DNA of 64,000 nt from Streptacidiphilus jeojiense. Lineage in GTDB: Bacteria; Actinomycetota; Actinomycetes; Streptomycetales; Streptomycetaceae. This document shows, in pieces, positions 8,616-17,138 of this stretch; position 1 is the stretch's first letter; every line of letters starts with the position of its first letter. The stretch is from assembly GCF_000719095.1 (NCBI RefSeq), contig NZ_JOEH01000004.1:496001-560000 (forward strand). Reading direction: 5' to 3'. Below the pieces are notes generated by a model that searched no databases, was not told where the DNA came from, and saw only the letters and a list, made by a program, of their open reading frames with translations. The translations under genes were made by a program, and so were the position numbers.

Positions 8616-9374
8616 TTGGCCGGCACTGTGCAGGGGAAGGTCGCTGTCGTCAGCGGCGGCTCGACGGGCGTCGGCAGGGCCGCGGCGGAGCTGCTGGCGC
8701 AGAACGGGGCCCAGGTGGTGCTGCTGGCCCGGCGCGCGGACCGGCTGGAGGCGGCCGCGCTCGGGATGGCCGGGACGGTGCTGACCATCCCGACGGACGT
8801 GAGTAGCGGCGACAGTGTCCGGGCGGCCTTCGCCGAGGTCGAGAAGCGGTTCGGGCGGGTGGACATCCTGCTCAACTGCGCCGGCGTCGCACGCATCCGC
8901 GCCATCGAGGAGACCCGGGACGAGGACATCCACGCCTGCGTCGGCACCAATCTACTGGGCCCGATCCACACCGTCCGCTCCGCGGTGCCGCTGCTCCGCG
9001 CGGCGGGCGGCGGCGACATCCTCAACATCTCGTCCGAGATCACCCTGGACCACATGCCGCTGATGTCGATGTACGCGGCGAGCAAGCACGGCCTCAACGG
9101 CTTCACCGCCGCGATGCGGAGGGAACTGCGCGCGGACGGGATCAGGGTCGGTCTGGTGATCCTGGGGTCGATCGCCGACAGCGCCTTCGTCGAGAACTTC
9201 AGCGACGAGGACCGTCGCCGTGCGCACCCGGTCTGGGAGGCCGACGGCTACCTGACCAGGGTCGGCGCGGCCAAGCCGCTCAGCTCGGCCACGGTGGCGG
9301 GCCTGCTGTACGGACTGCTGACCAACCCGCCGGAGGTGGGGCAGGACGTGGTCCACATCCGTCCGGCCGGTTGA
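8616..9374 (+). CDS. SDR-family NAD(P)-dependent oxidoreductase
   Basis: A classical short-chain dehydrogenase of about 252 residues. It carries the cofactor motif SGGSTGVGRA near the N terminus, NCAGVA, and the catalytic Y-AASK (MYAASKHGLNGF) with the upstream Ser in NISSEI. I chose the TTG at 8616 because GGGGAGG lies 6 bp upstream and the cofactor motif then starts at the usual distance. An in-frame TTG at 8565 would add 17 residues without a ribosome site. It follows the methyltransferase by 106 bp. The substrate is not evident. Confidence 0.85.
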   Translation: MAGTVQGKVAVVSGGSTGVGRAAAELLAQNGAQVVLLARRADRLEAAALGMAGTVLTIPTDVSSGDSVRAAFAEVEKRFGRVDILLNCAGVARIRAIEETRDEDIHACVGTNLLGPIHTVRSAVPLLRAAGGGDILNISSEITLDHMPLMSMYAASKHGLNGFTAAMRRELRADGIRVGLVILGSIADSAFVENFSDEDRRRAHPVWEADGYLTRVGAAKPLSSATVAGLLYGLLTNPPEVGQDVVHIRPAG

Positions 9375-9436
9375 CGCAGCGTCCGGCCCGCCGCCCGCAG
9401 TTGGCTTCCGGGCGGCGGAGCTGGTGGTATGGGGCG

Positions 9437-9982
9437 ATGGACACCGCACTCGCCCTGACCCCGGCGCTGGACCGGACCGATCTGCTGGCCCCGCCGGTGG
9501 CGGCCGCACTGCGCGGCTGGCCGGCTGAGCTCGCCGCCCGGGTGGAGGTCGCCGGGATCGATCCCGAACTGGCCGACACCGCCGCCTTCTGCGAGCGCTA
9601 CGGCGTGACCCTCGCCGACTCAGCCAACTGCGTCGTGGTGGCCGCCAAGCGGGGCGGGGTGACCACCTATGCGGCCTGCATGGTGACCGCCACCAGCAGG
9701 GCGGACGTCAACGGCCTGGTGCGGCAGCTGCTGGAGGCCCGCAAGGCCTCCTTCGCGCCGCTGGACGCCGTGCTGGCGGCGACCGGGATGGAGTACGGCG
9801 GCATCACCCCGGTCGGGCTCCCGGCCGACTGGCCGATCCTGGTGGACGCCGTGGTCGCGGCGCATCCGCGGGTGGTGGTCGGGTCCGGGATCCGGGGCTC
9901 CAAGCTGTGGCTCCCGGGGGCGCTGCTGGCAGGGCTTCCGGGAGCCCGGGTGGTCGACGGACTCGGACTCCCGATCAGCTGA
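9437..9982 (+). CDS. YbaK/EbsC-type aminoacyl-tRNA deacylase
   Basis: A 181-residue YbaK/ProX-superfamily protein. These trans-editing enzymes hydrolyse mischarged aminoacyl-tRNAs such as Cys-tRNA-Pro. Visible family features are the central SANCVVVAAKRGG segment (the conserved Lys of the editing site) and the C-terminal GSGIRGSKLWLP strand-loop. I preferred the ATG at 9437 over the earlier in-frame start at 9371, because the extra residues are Arg/Trp-rich and outside the family. It is convergent with the flavin reductase gene. Confidence 0.87.
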   Translation: MDTALALTPALDRTDLLAPPVAAALRGWPAELAARVEVAGIDPELADTAAFCERYGVTLADSANCVVVAAKRGGVTTYAACMVTATSRADVNGLVRQLLEARKASFAPLDAVLAATGMEYGGITPVGLPADWPILVDAVVAAHPRVVVGSGIRGSKLWLPGALLAGLPGARVVDGLGLPIS

Positions 9983-10000
9983 GGGGAAAGTGACGAGGGC

Positions 10001-10657
10001 TCAGCCCTGCGGGCGCAGGGCAGCGAGCTGCTGGTCGAAGGGGAGGAAGTCGAGCTCCTCCTCCTCGTCGGCCCGGTCGAGCGGGGCGGCGGCCTCCGGC
10101 CGGGCGTGGTCCAGCAGCGCGGTGAGTTCGCCCGCGGCGCGGGTGATCCGTCCGGGCAGGCTGTCGGTGAGCGCGGAGTCGCCGGAGCCCCAGTCCTCCG
10201 ACGCCGCGTAGACACCGGTGGGCAGCACCACGGCGCGCAGGTAGGAGAACAGCGGGCGCAGCGCGTGGTCCAGCACCAGCGAGTGCCGGGCGCTGCCGCC
10301 GGTGGCGGCGATCAGCACCGGCTTCCCGGTCAGCGCGGTGTTGTCGATCACGTCGAAGAAGGACTTGAACAGGCCGCTGTAGGAGGCGCTGAACACCGGT
10401 GTGACCGCGATGACCGCGTCCGCGCCGGTCACCGCGTCCACGGCCTCGCGCAGGGCGCCGCCCGGGAAGCCGGTGACCAGGTTGTCGGCGATCGCATGTG
10501 CCAGCTCCCGCAACTCCACCACCCGGATCTCCACCTCGCGTCCCCGCCCGTCCAGGCCCACCCGGACCGCCTCGGCCAGGCGGTCGGCGAGCAGTCGGGT
10601 GGACGAGGGCTGGCTGAGGCCGGCCGAGACGACGGCTATCCGGACGGGGGCGGTCAC
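10001..10657 (-). CDS. NADPH-dependent FMN reductase, partner of the LLM monooxygenase (CE1759-type)
   Basis: A 218-residue flavodoxin-fold reductase. It begins VTAPVRIAVVSAGLSQPSSTRLLADRL, with the phosphate loop, and has the flavin-binding TPVFSASYSGLFKSFFD stretch. It is the typical partner (CE1759-type) of the upstream luciferase-like monooxygenase, supplying reduced FMN. The GTG at 10655-10657 follows GGAGG. The gap to the monooxygenase gene is about 44 bp, so they form a two-gene operon. The acidic tail (DRADEEEELDFLPF) is unusual but may contact the partner. Confidence 0.88.
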   Translation of the reverse strand: MTAPVRIAVVSAGLSQPSSTRLLADRLAEAVRVGLDGRGREVEIRVVELRELAHAIADNLVTGFPGGALREAVDAVTGADAVIAVTPVFSASYSGLFKSFFDVIDNTALTGKPVLIAATGGSARHSLVLDHALRPLFSYLRAVVLPTGVYAASEDWGSGDSALTDSLPGRITRAAGELTALLDHARPEAAAPLDRADEEEELDFLPFDQQLAALRPQG

Positions 10658-10701
10658 GGTGTCCTCCAACGGTGTTGACTGGTACGGCTGGTGAATTGGT
10701 G

Positions 10702-11829
10702 TCAGAACGTGGTGGCGGCGGCGGTGTCGGGCTTGGCGTCCGCCTCGGCGGCCTTCGCCGCGACCCGGGCGGCGTGCGTGGGCGCGTCCGGGACCCCGGC
10801 CGGGCGGCCGATCGCGAACTCCTTGCGGAGCACCGGGACGACCTCCTCGCCGAGCAGGTCCAGCTGCTCCAGCACGGTCTTCAGTGGCAGTCCGGCGTGG
10901 TCCATCAGGAACAGCTGGCGCTGGTAGTCGCCGAAGTGCTCGCGGAACGCCAGGGTGCGCTCGATGACCTGCTGCGGGCTGCCGACGACCAGCGGGGTCT
11001 CCGCCATGAACTCCTCCATCGAGGGGCCGTGGCCGTAGACCGGGGCGTTGTCGAAGTACGGGCGGAACTCCCGGATCGCGTCCTGCGAGTTCTTGGCCAT
11101 GAACGCCTGGCCGCCGAGCCCCACGATGGCCTGCTCGGGCGTGCCGTGGCCGTAGTGGGCGAAGCGCTTGCGGTAGAAGGCGATCAGCTTCTGGTAGTGC
11201 TCCTTGGGCCAGAAGATGTTGTTGGCGAAGAAACCGTCGCCGTAGTAGGCGGCCTGCTCGGCGATCTCGGGGCTGCGGATGGAGCCGTGCCAGACGAACG
11301 GCGCCACGTCGTCCAGCGGGCGCGGGGTGGCGGTGAAGCCCTGCAGCGGGGTGCGGAACTTGCCCTGCCAGTCGACCACGTCGTTGTCCCACAGCTGCCG
11401 CAGCAGCGCGTAGTTCTCGACGGCCAGGTTGATGCCCTCGCGGATGTCCTTGCCGAACCACGGGTAGACCGGGCCGGTGTTGCCGCGGCCCATCACCAGG
11501 TCGACCCGGCCGTCGGCGAGGTGCTGCAGCATCGCGTAGTCCTCGGCGATCTTCACCGGGTCGTTGGTGGTGATCAGCGTGGTCGCGGTGGAGAGGATCA
11601 GGTTCTCGGTGCGGCCGGCGATGTGGCCGAGCATGGTGGTGGGGGAGGAGGGCACGAAGGGCGGGTTGTGGTGCTCGCCGGTGGCGAAGACGTCCAGGCC
11701 AACCTCCTCGGCCTTGAGCGCGATGGCCACCATGGCCTTGATCCGCTCGTGCTCGGTCGGCTTCACCCCGTTGGTGGGGTCGACGGTCACGTCCCCGACC
11801 GAGAAGATCCCGAACTGCATGGCGGTCAT
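10702..11829 (-). CDS. LLM-class FMN-dependent monooxygenase (CE1758-type)
   Basis: A 375-residue luciferase-like TIM-barrel monooxygenase. It starts MTAMQFGIFSVGDVTVDPTNG and has GEHHNPPFVPSSPTTMLGHIAGRTENL and the flavin-site segment MGRGNTGPVYPWFG. The pairing with the adjacent FMN reductase defines the CE1758/CE1759 two-component system, whose physiological substrate is unknown. The start at 11829 follows a strong GGAGG; the extension to 11859 lacks one. It lies downstream of the tuf3 terminator and so has its own promoter in the 45-bp gap. The tail is Ala-rich and probably disordered. Confidence 0.9.
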   Translation of the reverse strand: MTAMQFGIFSVGDVTVDPTNGVKPTEHERIKAMVAIALKAEEVGLDVFATGEHHNPPFVPSSPTTMLGHIAGRTENLILSTATTLITTNDPVKIAEDYAMLQHLADGRVDLVMGRGNTGPVYPWFGKDIREGINLAVENYALLRQLWDNDVVDWQGKFRTPLQGFTATPRPLDDVAPFVWHGSIRSPEIAEQAAYYGDGFFANNIFWPKEHYQKLIAFYRKRFAHYGHGTPEQAIVGLGGQAFMAKNSQDAIREFRPYFDNAPVYGHGPSMEEFMAETPLVVGSPQQVIERTLAFREHFGDYQRQLFLMDHAGLPLKTVLEQLDLLGEEVVPVLRKEFAIGRPAGVPDAPTHAARVAAKAAEADAKPDTAAATTF

Positions 11830-11874
11830 GGCTGGCTCCTCCAGTAGTTGATGGTTCAACTATACAGGCCGAAT

Positions 11875-11913
11875 AACGGGCGGTACAGGTGATCTATTCC
11901 TGTACCGCCCGTT
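11875..11913 (-). terminator. Hairpin terminator downstream of tuf3
   Basis: A perfect 15-bp stem (arms 11875-11889 and 11899-11913, AACGGGCGGTACAGG and its complement) with a 9-nt loop stands 35 bp past the tuf3 stop. It has no U-run, as usual for streptomycete terminators. It insulates the monooxygenase operon. Confidence 0.85.
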
Positions 11914-11947
11914 GTCTCTCTTGTCCTGCTCTGTTCTGGTTCGGCGC

Positions 11948-13141
11948 TCAGTCCAGCAGCGCGGTCACGTTCCCCGCGCCGACGGTGCGGCCGCCCTCGC
12001 GGACCGCGAAGCCCAGGCCGGGCTCCAGCGGGACCGGCCGCCCCAGCTCGACGGTCAGCTCGACCGTCTCCCCGGGCCGGGCCACGCCCGACTCCTGGTG
12101 CACGCCGCCCAGGGTGACGTCGCCGACCACGTCCCCGGTCCGCAGGTAGAACTGCGGACGGTAGCCGTTGGCCACCGGGGTGCGACGGCCGCCCTCGGCG
12201 GTGCCGAGCAGGTACACCCGCGCGGTGAAGCGGGTGTGGGTGCTGATGCTGCCCGGCGCGGCGACCACCTGCCCGCGCCGGACCTGCCCGCGCTGCACCC
12301 CGCGCAGCAGCAGCGCGACGTTGTCGCCGGCCTCGGCCGACTCCATGGTCCGGCCGAACGTCTCCACGCCGGTGACCACCGAGGTCAGCGGCTCGCCGCC
12401 GAGGCCGAGCAGCTCCACCCGGTCGCCCATCCGCACCCGGCCGCGCTCGACCGCCCCGGTGACGACCGTGCCCCGACCGGTGATGGTCAGCACGTTCTCC
12501 ACCGGCAGCAGGAAGGGCGCCTCGGTGTAGCGGACCGGCGTGGGCACGGCGGTGTCCACCGCGTCCAGCAGCTCGCCGATCGCGGCCGTCCACTGCGGGT
12601 CCCCGTCCAGGGCCCGCAGCCCGGACACCCGGACCACCGGCAGCCCGGCGCCGTCGTAGCCCTGGGCGGTGAGCAACTCGCGCACCTCCAGCTCGACCAG
12701 GTCCAGCAGCTCCGGGTCGCCGGCGTCGGCCTTGTTCAGCGCGACGACGATGTGCTCGACCCCGACCTGCCGGGCCAGCAGCACGTGCTCGGCCGTCTGC
12801 GGCATCACCCCGTCCTGCGCGGAGACCACCAGGATCGCCCCGTCCAGCTGGGAGGCGCCGGTGATCATGTTCTTCACGAAGTCGGCGTGCCCCGGCATGT
12901 CGATGTGGGCGTAGTGCCTGGTGGCGGTCTCGTACTCGACGTGGGAGATGTTGATGGTGATCCCCCGGGCGGCCTCCTCCGGGGCCCGGTCGATCCGGTC
13001 GAACGGCACGTAGCTGCCGCTGCCGCGGTCGGCGAGGACCTTGGTGATGGCGGCGGTGAGGGTGGTCTTGCCGTGGTCGACGTGACCCATGGTGCCGATG
13101 TTGAGGTGCGGCTTGGTGCGCAGGTAGGCCTGCTTGGACAT
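11948..13141 (-). CDS. tuf3: Elongation factor Tu paralogue, EF-Tu3 type
   Basis: A 397-residue translational GTPase that carries aminoacyl-tRNA to the ribosome. The G1 loop is GHVDHGKT (19-26), switch I ends RGITI (60-64), and G3 is D81-M-P-G-H85 where housekeeping EF-Tu has DCPGH. G4 is NKAD instead of NKCD. Domain 1 lacks several residues found in the main EF-Tu, and domains 2 and 3 ([22 protein letters not shown]) are intact. The single-gene context, away from rpsL-rpsG-fusA, and the divergence match the Streptomyces tuf3 gene, a minor, stress-related EF-Tu. The changes around the GTPase centre and domain 3 may alter elfamycin sensitivity. Confidence 0.92.
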   Translation of the reverse strand: MSKQAYLRTKPHLNIGTMGHVDHGKTTLTAAITKVLADRGSGSYVPFDRIDRAPEEAARGITINISHVEYETATRHYAHIDMPGHADFVKNMITGASQLDGAILVVSAQDGVMPQTAEHVLLARQVGVEHIVVALNKADAGDPELLDLVELEVRELLTAQGYDGAGLPVVRVSGLRALDGDPQWTAAIGELLDAVDTAVPTPVRYTEAPFLLPVENVLTITGRGTVVTGAVERGRVRMGDRVELLGLGGEPLTSVVTGVETFGRTMESAEAGDNVALLLRGVQRGQVRRGQVVAAPGSISTHTRFTARVYLLGTAEGGRRTPVANGYRPQFYLRTGDVVGDVTLGGVHQESGVARPGETVELTVELGRPVPLEPGLGFAVREGGRTVGAGNVTALLD

Positions 13142-13184
13142 GATGCTTCCTGGTGGTGACCGGCCCGAAGGGCCTGGCGGGGTG

Positions 13185-13225
13185 GGGACCTCAAGGACGG
13201 GCCGACCTTCCCCGTCCGAGGTCCC
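13185..13225 (-). promoter_or_regulatory. Stem-loop in the tuf3 leader region
   Basis: On the minus strand, 44 to 84 nt before the tuf3 start, GGGACCTCAAGGACGG (13185-13200) can pair with CCGTCCGAGGTCCC (13212-13225) apart from a 2-nt bulge. An overlapping alternative pairs GACCTTCCCC (13204-13213) with GGGGAAGGTC (13236-13245). Two mutually exclusive hairpins ahead of a stress EF-Tu gene suggest an attenuator or other RNA control element. The remainder of the 306-bp gap (13142-13447) shows only an AGTGCC-type hexamer repeat and the small ORF listed next. Confidence 0.4.
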
Positions 13226-13243
13226 GGGACATCCCGGGGAAGG

Positions 13244-13399
13244 TCAGCGTCGCGCGCCGTCGAAGGCTGCTGCGGCGGCGGTTGCCGGCGCGAGTGCCAG
13301 TGCCAGTGCCAGTGCCAGGTCCAGTTCCAGGGCAGCGGTCATCGCGCCCGCGACTGCGGGCTTGAGGGCGATGACGAAGCTGGACATGTCGAGCATCAT
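13244..13399 (-). CDS. Possible small hydrophobic Ala/Leu-rich peptide ORF
   Basis: A 51-codon frame encodes MMLDMSSFVIALKPAVAG and then a LALALALALAPATAAAAA run ending FDGARR. The run arises from four tandem CACTGG-type hexamers. There is no convincing ribosome site, and the frame lies inside the region that should hold the tuf3 promoter. It could be a membrane-active small peptide or leader peptide, but may equally be a by-product of the hexamer repeat. Confidence 0.25.
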   Translation of the reverse strand: MMLDMSSFVIALKPAVAGAMTAALELDLALALALALAPATAAAAAFDGARR

Positions 13400-13447
13400 G
13401 CAGGGTCGGGCAGTCGGAAGCGAATGGTTTTCCGGGGCGTCGCCGGG

Positions 13448-14869
13448 TCAGGGCGCCGCGGCCGGTGCCGGCTCAGCGCTTTCCGCTGACGGGGCGTCAC
13501 CAGGCCGGCCCAGCCTCAGGTGGTTGAAGAAGAGGTTGAGGGCGAAGGCGGTGAGGGTGGCACTGGTGATGGCGCTGCCGGCGATGGTCTGGAACCACTG
13601 CGGCAGGCCGTGGTAGATGGACGGGGCGACCACCGGGAGCATGCCGACGCCCAGCGAGACGGCGACGATCAGCAGGTTGTCGGTGCCCTCGAAGCGGACC
13701 GTGCGCAGGGTGTTGATGCCGACGGCGGTGACGGTCGCGAACATCACCAGGCCGGCGGCGCCGATGACCGGTCCGGGGAGCGAGGCGACGACGGCGCCGA
13801 GCTTGGGGATCGCGCCGAGCAGCACCAGGATCGCCCCGGCGACGGCCGCGACGTAGCGGCTGCGCACCCGGGTCATCCCGACCAGGCCGACGTTCTGGGC
13901 GAACGCCGTGTCCATGAAGGCGTTCATGGCGCCGCCGAGGATGCCGGACAGGCCGTCGGCGGCCAGGCCGCGGGCCAGGTCGCCGGTGCTGAGCGGGCGG
14001 CCGGTCATCTCGCCGACGGCGAGCATGTCGGCGGTGGACTCGGTGAAGATGACCAGCATCACCACGCACATCGAGATGACCGCAGCGGCGGGGAACTGCG
14101 GTGCGCCGAAGTGGAACAGGCCGGGCAGCCCGAACCAGCCGGCGTGGCCGACCGAGGAGAAGTCGGTCAGGCCCATCGGGATGGCCACCAGGGTGCCGAG
14201 GACCAGGCCCAGCAGTACGGCGAGCTGGGTGAGGATGCCCCGGCCGAAGCGGTTGACGCCGATGATGAAGACGATGATCCCGGCCGCCAGCGCCAGATGG
14301 GAGGGTGCGGCGTAGTCCTTGGCGGTGCTGTCGTTGCCGGCGATCAGTCCGACGGCCACGCCGATCAGCGACAGTCCGATCACGGTGATCACGCTGCCGC
14401 TGACCAGCGGCGGGAAGAAGCGCACCGCGCGGGCGAAGGGCAGCGCCACCAGCAGGCCGAAGACCCCGGCCAGCATCATCGACCCGTACACCGCCGGCAT
14501 CCCGTACTGGCCGGCGATCAGGATCATCGGGGTGACGGCGGTGAAGGTGGCGCCGGCCACGATCGGCAGCCGTACCCCGAGCAACTTGCCGACGCCCAGC
14601 GCCTGGATCAGCGTGATGACTCCGGCGACCACCAGGTCGGCGTTGATCAGCAGGCCGATGGTGGAGACGCCGAGCTTGGCCGCGGCGCCGAAGACCAGCG
14701 GCACGGTGACGCATCCGGTGTACATCACCAGGACGTGCTGCAGGCCCAGCAGGCCGAGGCGGGCCGGGGGCAGCAGTCGGTCGACGGGGTGCGGCTCGGC
14801 CGCTTCGGCCGGTGGGGCTTCGGCGGTGGTCGTGGGGGCGAGGTCTGCTGTTGGCGGTGCGTCGGCCAT
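13448..14869 (-). CDS. NCS2-family nucleobase (xanthine/uric acid) permease
   Basis: A 473-residue permease with 14 predicted membrane segments of the UapA/PbuX type. The family signature is seen in PLVSGSVITVIGLSLI and in FTESTADMLAVGEMTGRP, the substrate-binding TM8/9 region with its conserved Glu. QNVGLVGMTRVRSRYV matches the motif around TM10, where the NxGxxxxT pattern distinguishes xanthine/urate from uracil carriers. The first 40 residues are Ala/Pro/Thr-rich and cytoplasmic. It imports purines with a cation. It stands alone, divergent from the SDR gene. Confidence 0.9.
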   Translation of the reverse strand: MADAPPTADLAPTTTAEAPPAEAAEPHPVDRLLPPARLGLLGLQHVLVMYTGCVTVPLVFGAAAKLGVSTIGLLINADLVVAGVITLIQALGVGKLLGVRLPIVAGATFTAVTPMILIAGQYGMPAVYGSMMLAGVFGLLVALPFARAVRFFPPLVSGSVITVIGLSLIGVAVGLIAGNDSTAKDYAAPSHLALAAGIIVFIIGVNRFGRGILTQLAVLLGLVLGTLVAIPMGLTDFSSVGHAGWFGLPGLFHFGAPQFPAAAVISMCVVMLVIFTESTADMLAVGEMTGRPLSTGDLARGLAADGLSGILGGAMNAFMDTAFAQNVGLVGMTRVRSRYVAAVAGAILVLLGAIPKLGAVVASLPGPVIGAAGLVMFATVTAVGINTLRTVRFEGTDNLLIVAVSLGVGMLPVVAPSIYHGLPQWFQTIAGSAITSATLTAFALNLFFNHLRLGRPGDAPSAESAEPAPAAAP

Positions 14870-15004
14870 GGGAGCTCCGTAAGGTGTTGATCAGCCCACC
14901 AGGGGCGTGTGGTGCGTCAACTTTCTGTTGAAACTGTTACCTCGTCATTTCCGATGCACTGCGCATTGATTGCTTCAAAGATCAGTACCAGGGGGAGTCG
15001 CAGC

Positions 15005-15727
15005 ATGAGCCAGGACGCCAGCACCGCACCCGTCACGCTGATCACCGGCGGTGCCACCGGCATCGGCGCCGCCACCGTCGGGCGGCTGCTCGCCGCCGGG
15101 CACCGGGTCGGGGTCACCGGACGCGACCAGGAGCGGCTGGAGCGCTTCGCCGCCGGGATCGGGGCCGGTCGGGACGTGCTGCTGCCGGTCGCCGCCGACA
15201 CCACCGACTACGCCTCGATGAGCGCTGCGGTGGACGCCGTCGTCAAGGAGTTCGGCCGGCTCGACGCGGTGATCGCCAACGCGGGCTTCTCGACCCATGA
15301 CAACCTGGCGGACGGCGACCCGGAGCAGTGGCGGGAGATGCTGCTGGTCAACGTCCTCGGCCCGGCGGTGCTGATCAAGGCGGCGCTTCCGGAGCTCACC
15401 CGCAGCGGCGGACGGGTGGTCCTGATCGGCAGCACCGCCGGGATCAAGAACACCCCGGGCAACATGTACTCGGTCTCCAAGTCCGCGCTGACCTCGCTGG
15501 CCGAGAACGCGCGGGTGCTGGTGACCGGCGCCGGCGTGGCGGTCACCCTGGTCGCGCCGGGGCGGGTGGACACCCCGTTCTGGAGCAGCCACCCGAGCCA
15601 TGAGGTCCCCGACGGGCCGGTGCTGACGCCGGATCAGATCGCCGGCACGGTGCTCTGGGTGCTGGGGCAGCCGGCCGGGGTCGAGCTGAACACCGTCGTG
15701 GTCCGGCCCACTGGCCAGACCCACTGA
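15005..15727 (+). CDS. SDR-family oxidoreductase
   Basis: A 240-residue classical short-chain dehydrogenase. The cofactor loop is TGGATGIGAAT near residue 15, followed by NAGFS, the catalytic Ser in LIGSTAG, and MYSVSKSAL (Y-x3-K). The C terminus VVVRPTGQTH is typical. I chose the ATG at 15005 because GGGGGAG precedes it; the upstream extension to 14909 is not SDR-like. It is followed after 12 bp by a methyltransferase, then by the alkyltransferase gene, all on the same strand. The substrate is unknown. Confidence 0.88.
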   Translation: MSQDASTAPVTLITGGATGIGAATVGRLLAAGHRVGVTGRDQERLERFAAGIGAGRDVLLPVAADTTDYASMSAAVDAVVKEFGRLDAVIANAGFSTHDNLADGDPEQWREMLLVNVLGPAVLIKAALPELTRSGGRVVLIGSTAGIKNTPGNMYSVSKSALTSLAENARVLVTGAGVAVTLVAPGRVDTPFWSSHPSHEVPDGPVLTPDQIAGTVLWVLGQPAGVELNTVVVRPTGQTH

Positions 15728-15739
15728 CACCGTGTTGGG

Positions 15740-16453
15740 ATGGCCGGTATGACGACTCAGCGGATACGGACGGGCTATGCGGGAACCGGGCCGGGGCCGA
15801 TCACCCCGGACGGCTGCGCGGTGGAGCTCTACGAGCGGCTGCAGGTCGGCGACGAGCCGGAGGTGATCGAGCGGGCGGTTCCGGCCGGCGCCCGGATCCT
15901 GGAGCTGGGCTGCGGCGTCGGCAGGGTGACGCACCCGCTGCTGGAGCGAGGCTTCACCGTCACGGCGGTGGACGAGTCGCCGGAGATGCTGGCCAGGGTG
16001 CACGGTGCGCGGACCGTGTGCAGCCCAATCGAGGAACTGGACCTGGGCGAGCGGTTCGACGTGGTGCTGCTGGGTTCGTTCCTGGTGCACGCCGGGGATC
16101 TGGCGGTGCGCGACGGACTGCTGCGGGCCTGCCGGCGGCATGTCGCGGACGACGGGTGCGTGCTGGTCCAGCGGGAGGGTGAGGGCTGGCACGACCGGGT
16201 CCCCTGGGAGCGCGAGGCCCAGGGCGGCATCTTCCGGCTGGCCTCCTCGGAGCCGGTGGGGGACGGGGTGAACTCGGTCCGGTTCGACTACGTCTTCCCG
16301 GACGCGGCCTGGAGTCAGGTGTTCCTGTCCCGCCCGCTGACGGACGAGACCTTCGCCGCGGCGCTGGCCGGGGCCGGGCTGTCGGTGGACGCCTACCTGA
16401 CCGAGGACCGGACCTGGGTGCGGGCGCGGCCGGTTGTCAGTGGCGGCAGATAG
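15740..16453 (+). CDS. Class I SAM-dependent methyltransferase
   Basis: A 237-residue UbiE/Methyltransf_25-type enzyme. Motif I is ILELGCGVGRVTHPLLERG (about 53-71), motif II TAVDESPEML, and motif IV FDVVLLGSFLVHAG. The C-terminal half (QSQVFLSRPLT-like strand and LSVDAYLTEDRTWVRAR) matches small-molecule methyltransferases. Only 12 bp separate it from the SDR gene, so the two are probably one transcript. The acceptor is unknown. Confidence 0.85.
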   Translation: MAGMTTQRIRTGYAGTGPGPITPDGCAVELYERLQVGDEPEVIERAVPAGARILELGCGVGRVTHPLLERGFTVTAVDESPEMLARVHGARTVCSPIEELDLGERFDVVLLGSFLVHAGDLAVRDGLLRACRRHVADDGCVLVQREGEGWHDRVPWEREAQGGIFRLASSEPVGDGVNSVRFDYVFPDAAWSQVFLSRPLTDETFAAALAGAGLSVDAYLTEDRTWVRARPVVSGGR

Positions 16454-16495
16454 CGTGGCGGGCAGCGGCTTGAGAGCTTGAAGGGGGTCGCGCCC

Positions 16496-17101
16496 GTGTC
16501 CGTTCCCACTCCGTCCGTCCCCACCCCGTCGGTACCTTTCGGCTCCGTCGCGGCGGTGTCCGTCCCGACGTCCTGGTTCGCTGTGCCCACGCCCTTGCCC
16601 AGCGGTCCGGTCCGGGTCGGGATAACCGACGCCGGTGTGGTCGCGACCAGTTTCGGCGAGCGCGGGCCGGACGCGGTACGGCCCGGCGACGAGGAGAAGG
16701 CCGCGCTGGTCACCGCGCGCTTCGGGGAGTACTTCGCGGGGCGGCGCCGGGCCTTCGACCTGCCGATCGACTGGCGCGCGACGGCCGCCGGACCGCAGCG
16801 CGCCGTGCTCCAGAAGCTCCAGCGGACGGTGGTCTACGGGCAGACCATCGCCTACGGCCAACTGGCCGCCCGCAGCGGCGTCTTCGACGACGTGCTGGAC
16901 CAGGGCGGGCTGGCCGCGCGGGCGGTGGGCCAGATCATGGGCTCCAACCCGCTGTTCCTGCTGGTGCCCTGCCACCGGGTGGTCGCGGCGGACGGCATCG
17001 GCGGGTTCGGCGGGGGAGCGGTCGGGATGGAGGTGAAGCGCTGGCTGCTGACCCTGGAGGGGGTGCTCGCGCCGACGCTGGACTGGGGCGGTCCGGGCTG
17101 A
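16496..17101 (+). CDS. ogt: Methylated-DNA--protein-cysteine methyltransferase
   Basis: This protein removes alkyl groups from O6 of guanine by suicidal transfer to Cys159 in the VPCHRV motif. The helix-turn-helix (QTIAYGQLAARSG) and the asparagine hinge (GSNP) precede it as usual. Residues 1-35 are an odd Pro/Ser/Val-rich repeat (VPTPSVPTPSVPF) not seen in the family core. I chose the GTG at 16496 because GAAGGGGG precedes it. The 201-residue length is family-typical once the repeat is discounted. Confidence 0.92.
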   Translation: MSVPTPSVPTPSVPFGSVAAVSVPTSWFAVPTPLPSGPVRVGITDAGVVATSFGERGPDAVRPGDEEKAALVTARFGEYFAGRRRAFDLPIDWRATAAGPQRAVLQKLQRTVVYGQTIAYGQLAARSGVFDDVLDQGGLAARAVGQIMGSNPLFLLVPCHRVVAADGIGGFGGGAVGMEVKRWLLTLEGVLAPTLDWGGPG

Positions 17102-17138
17102 GGGCGCTCACGCCGCGGAGCGCCCTCAGTCACCATGG

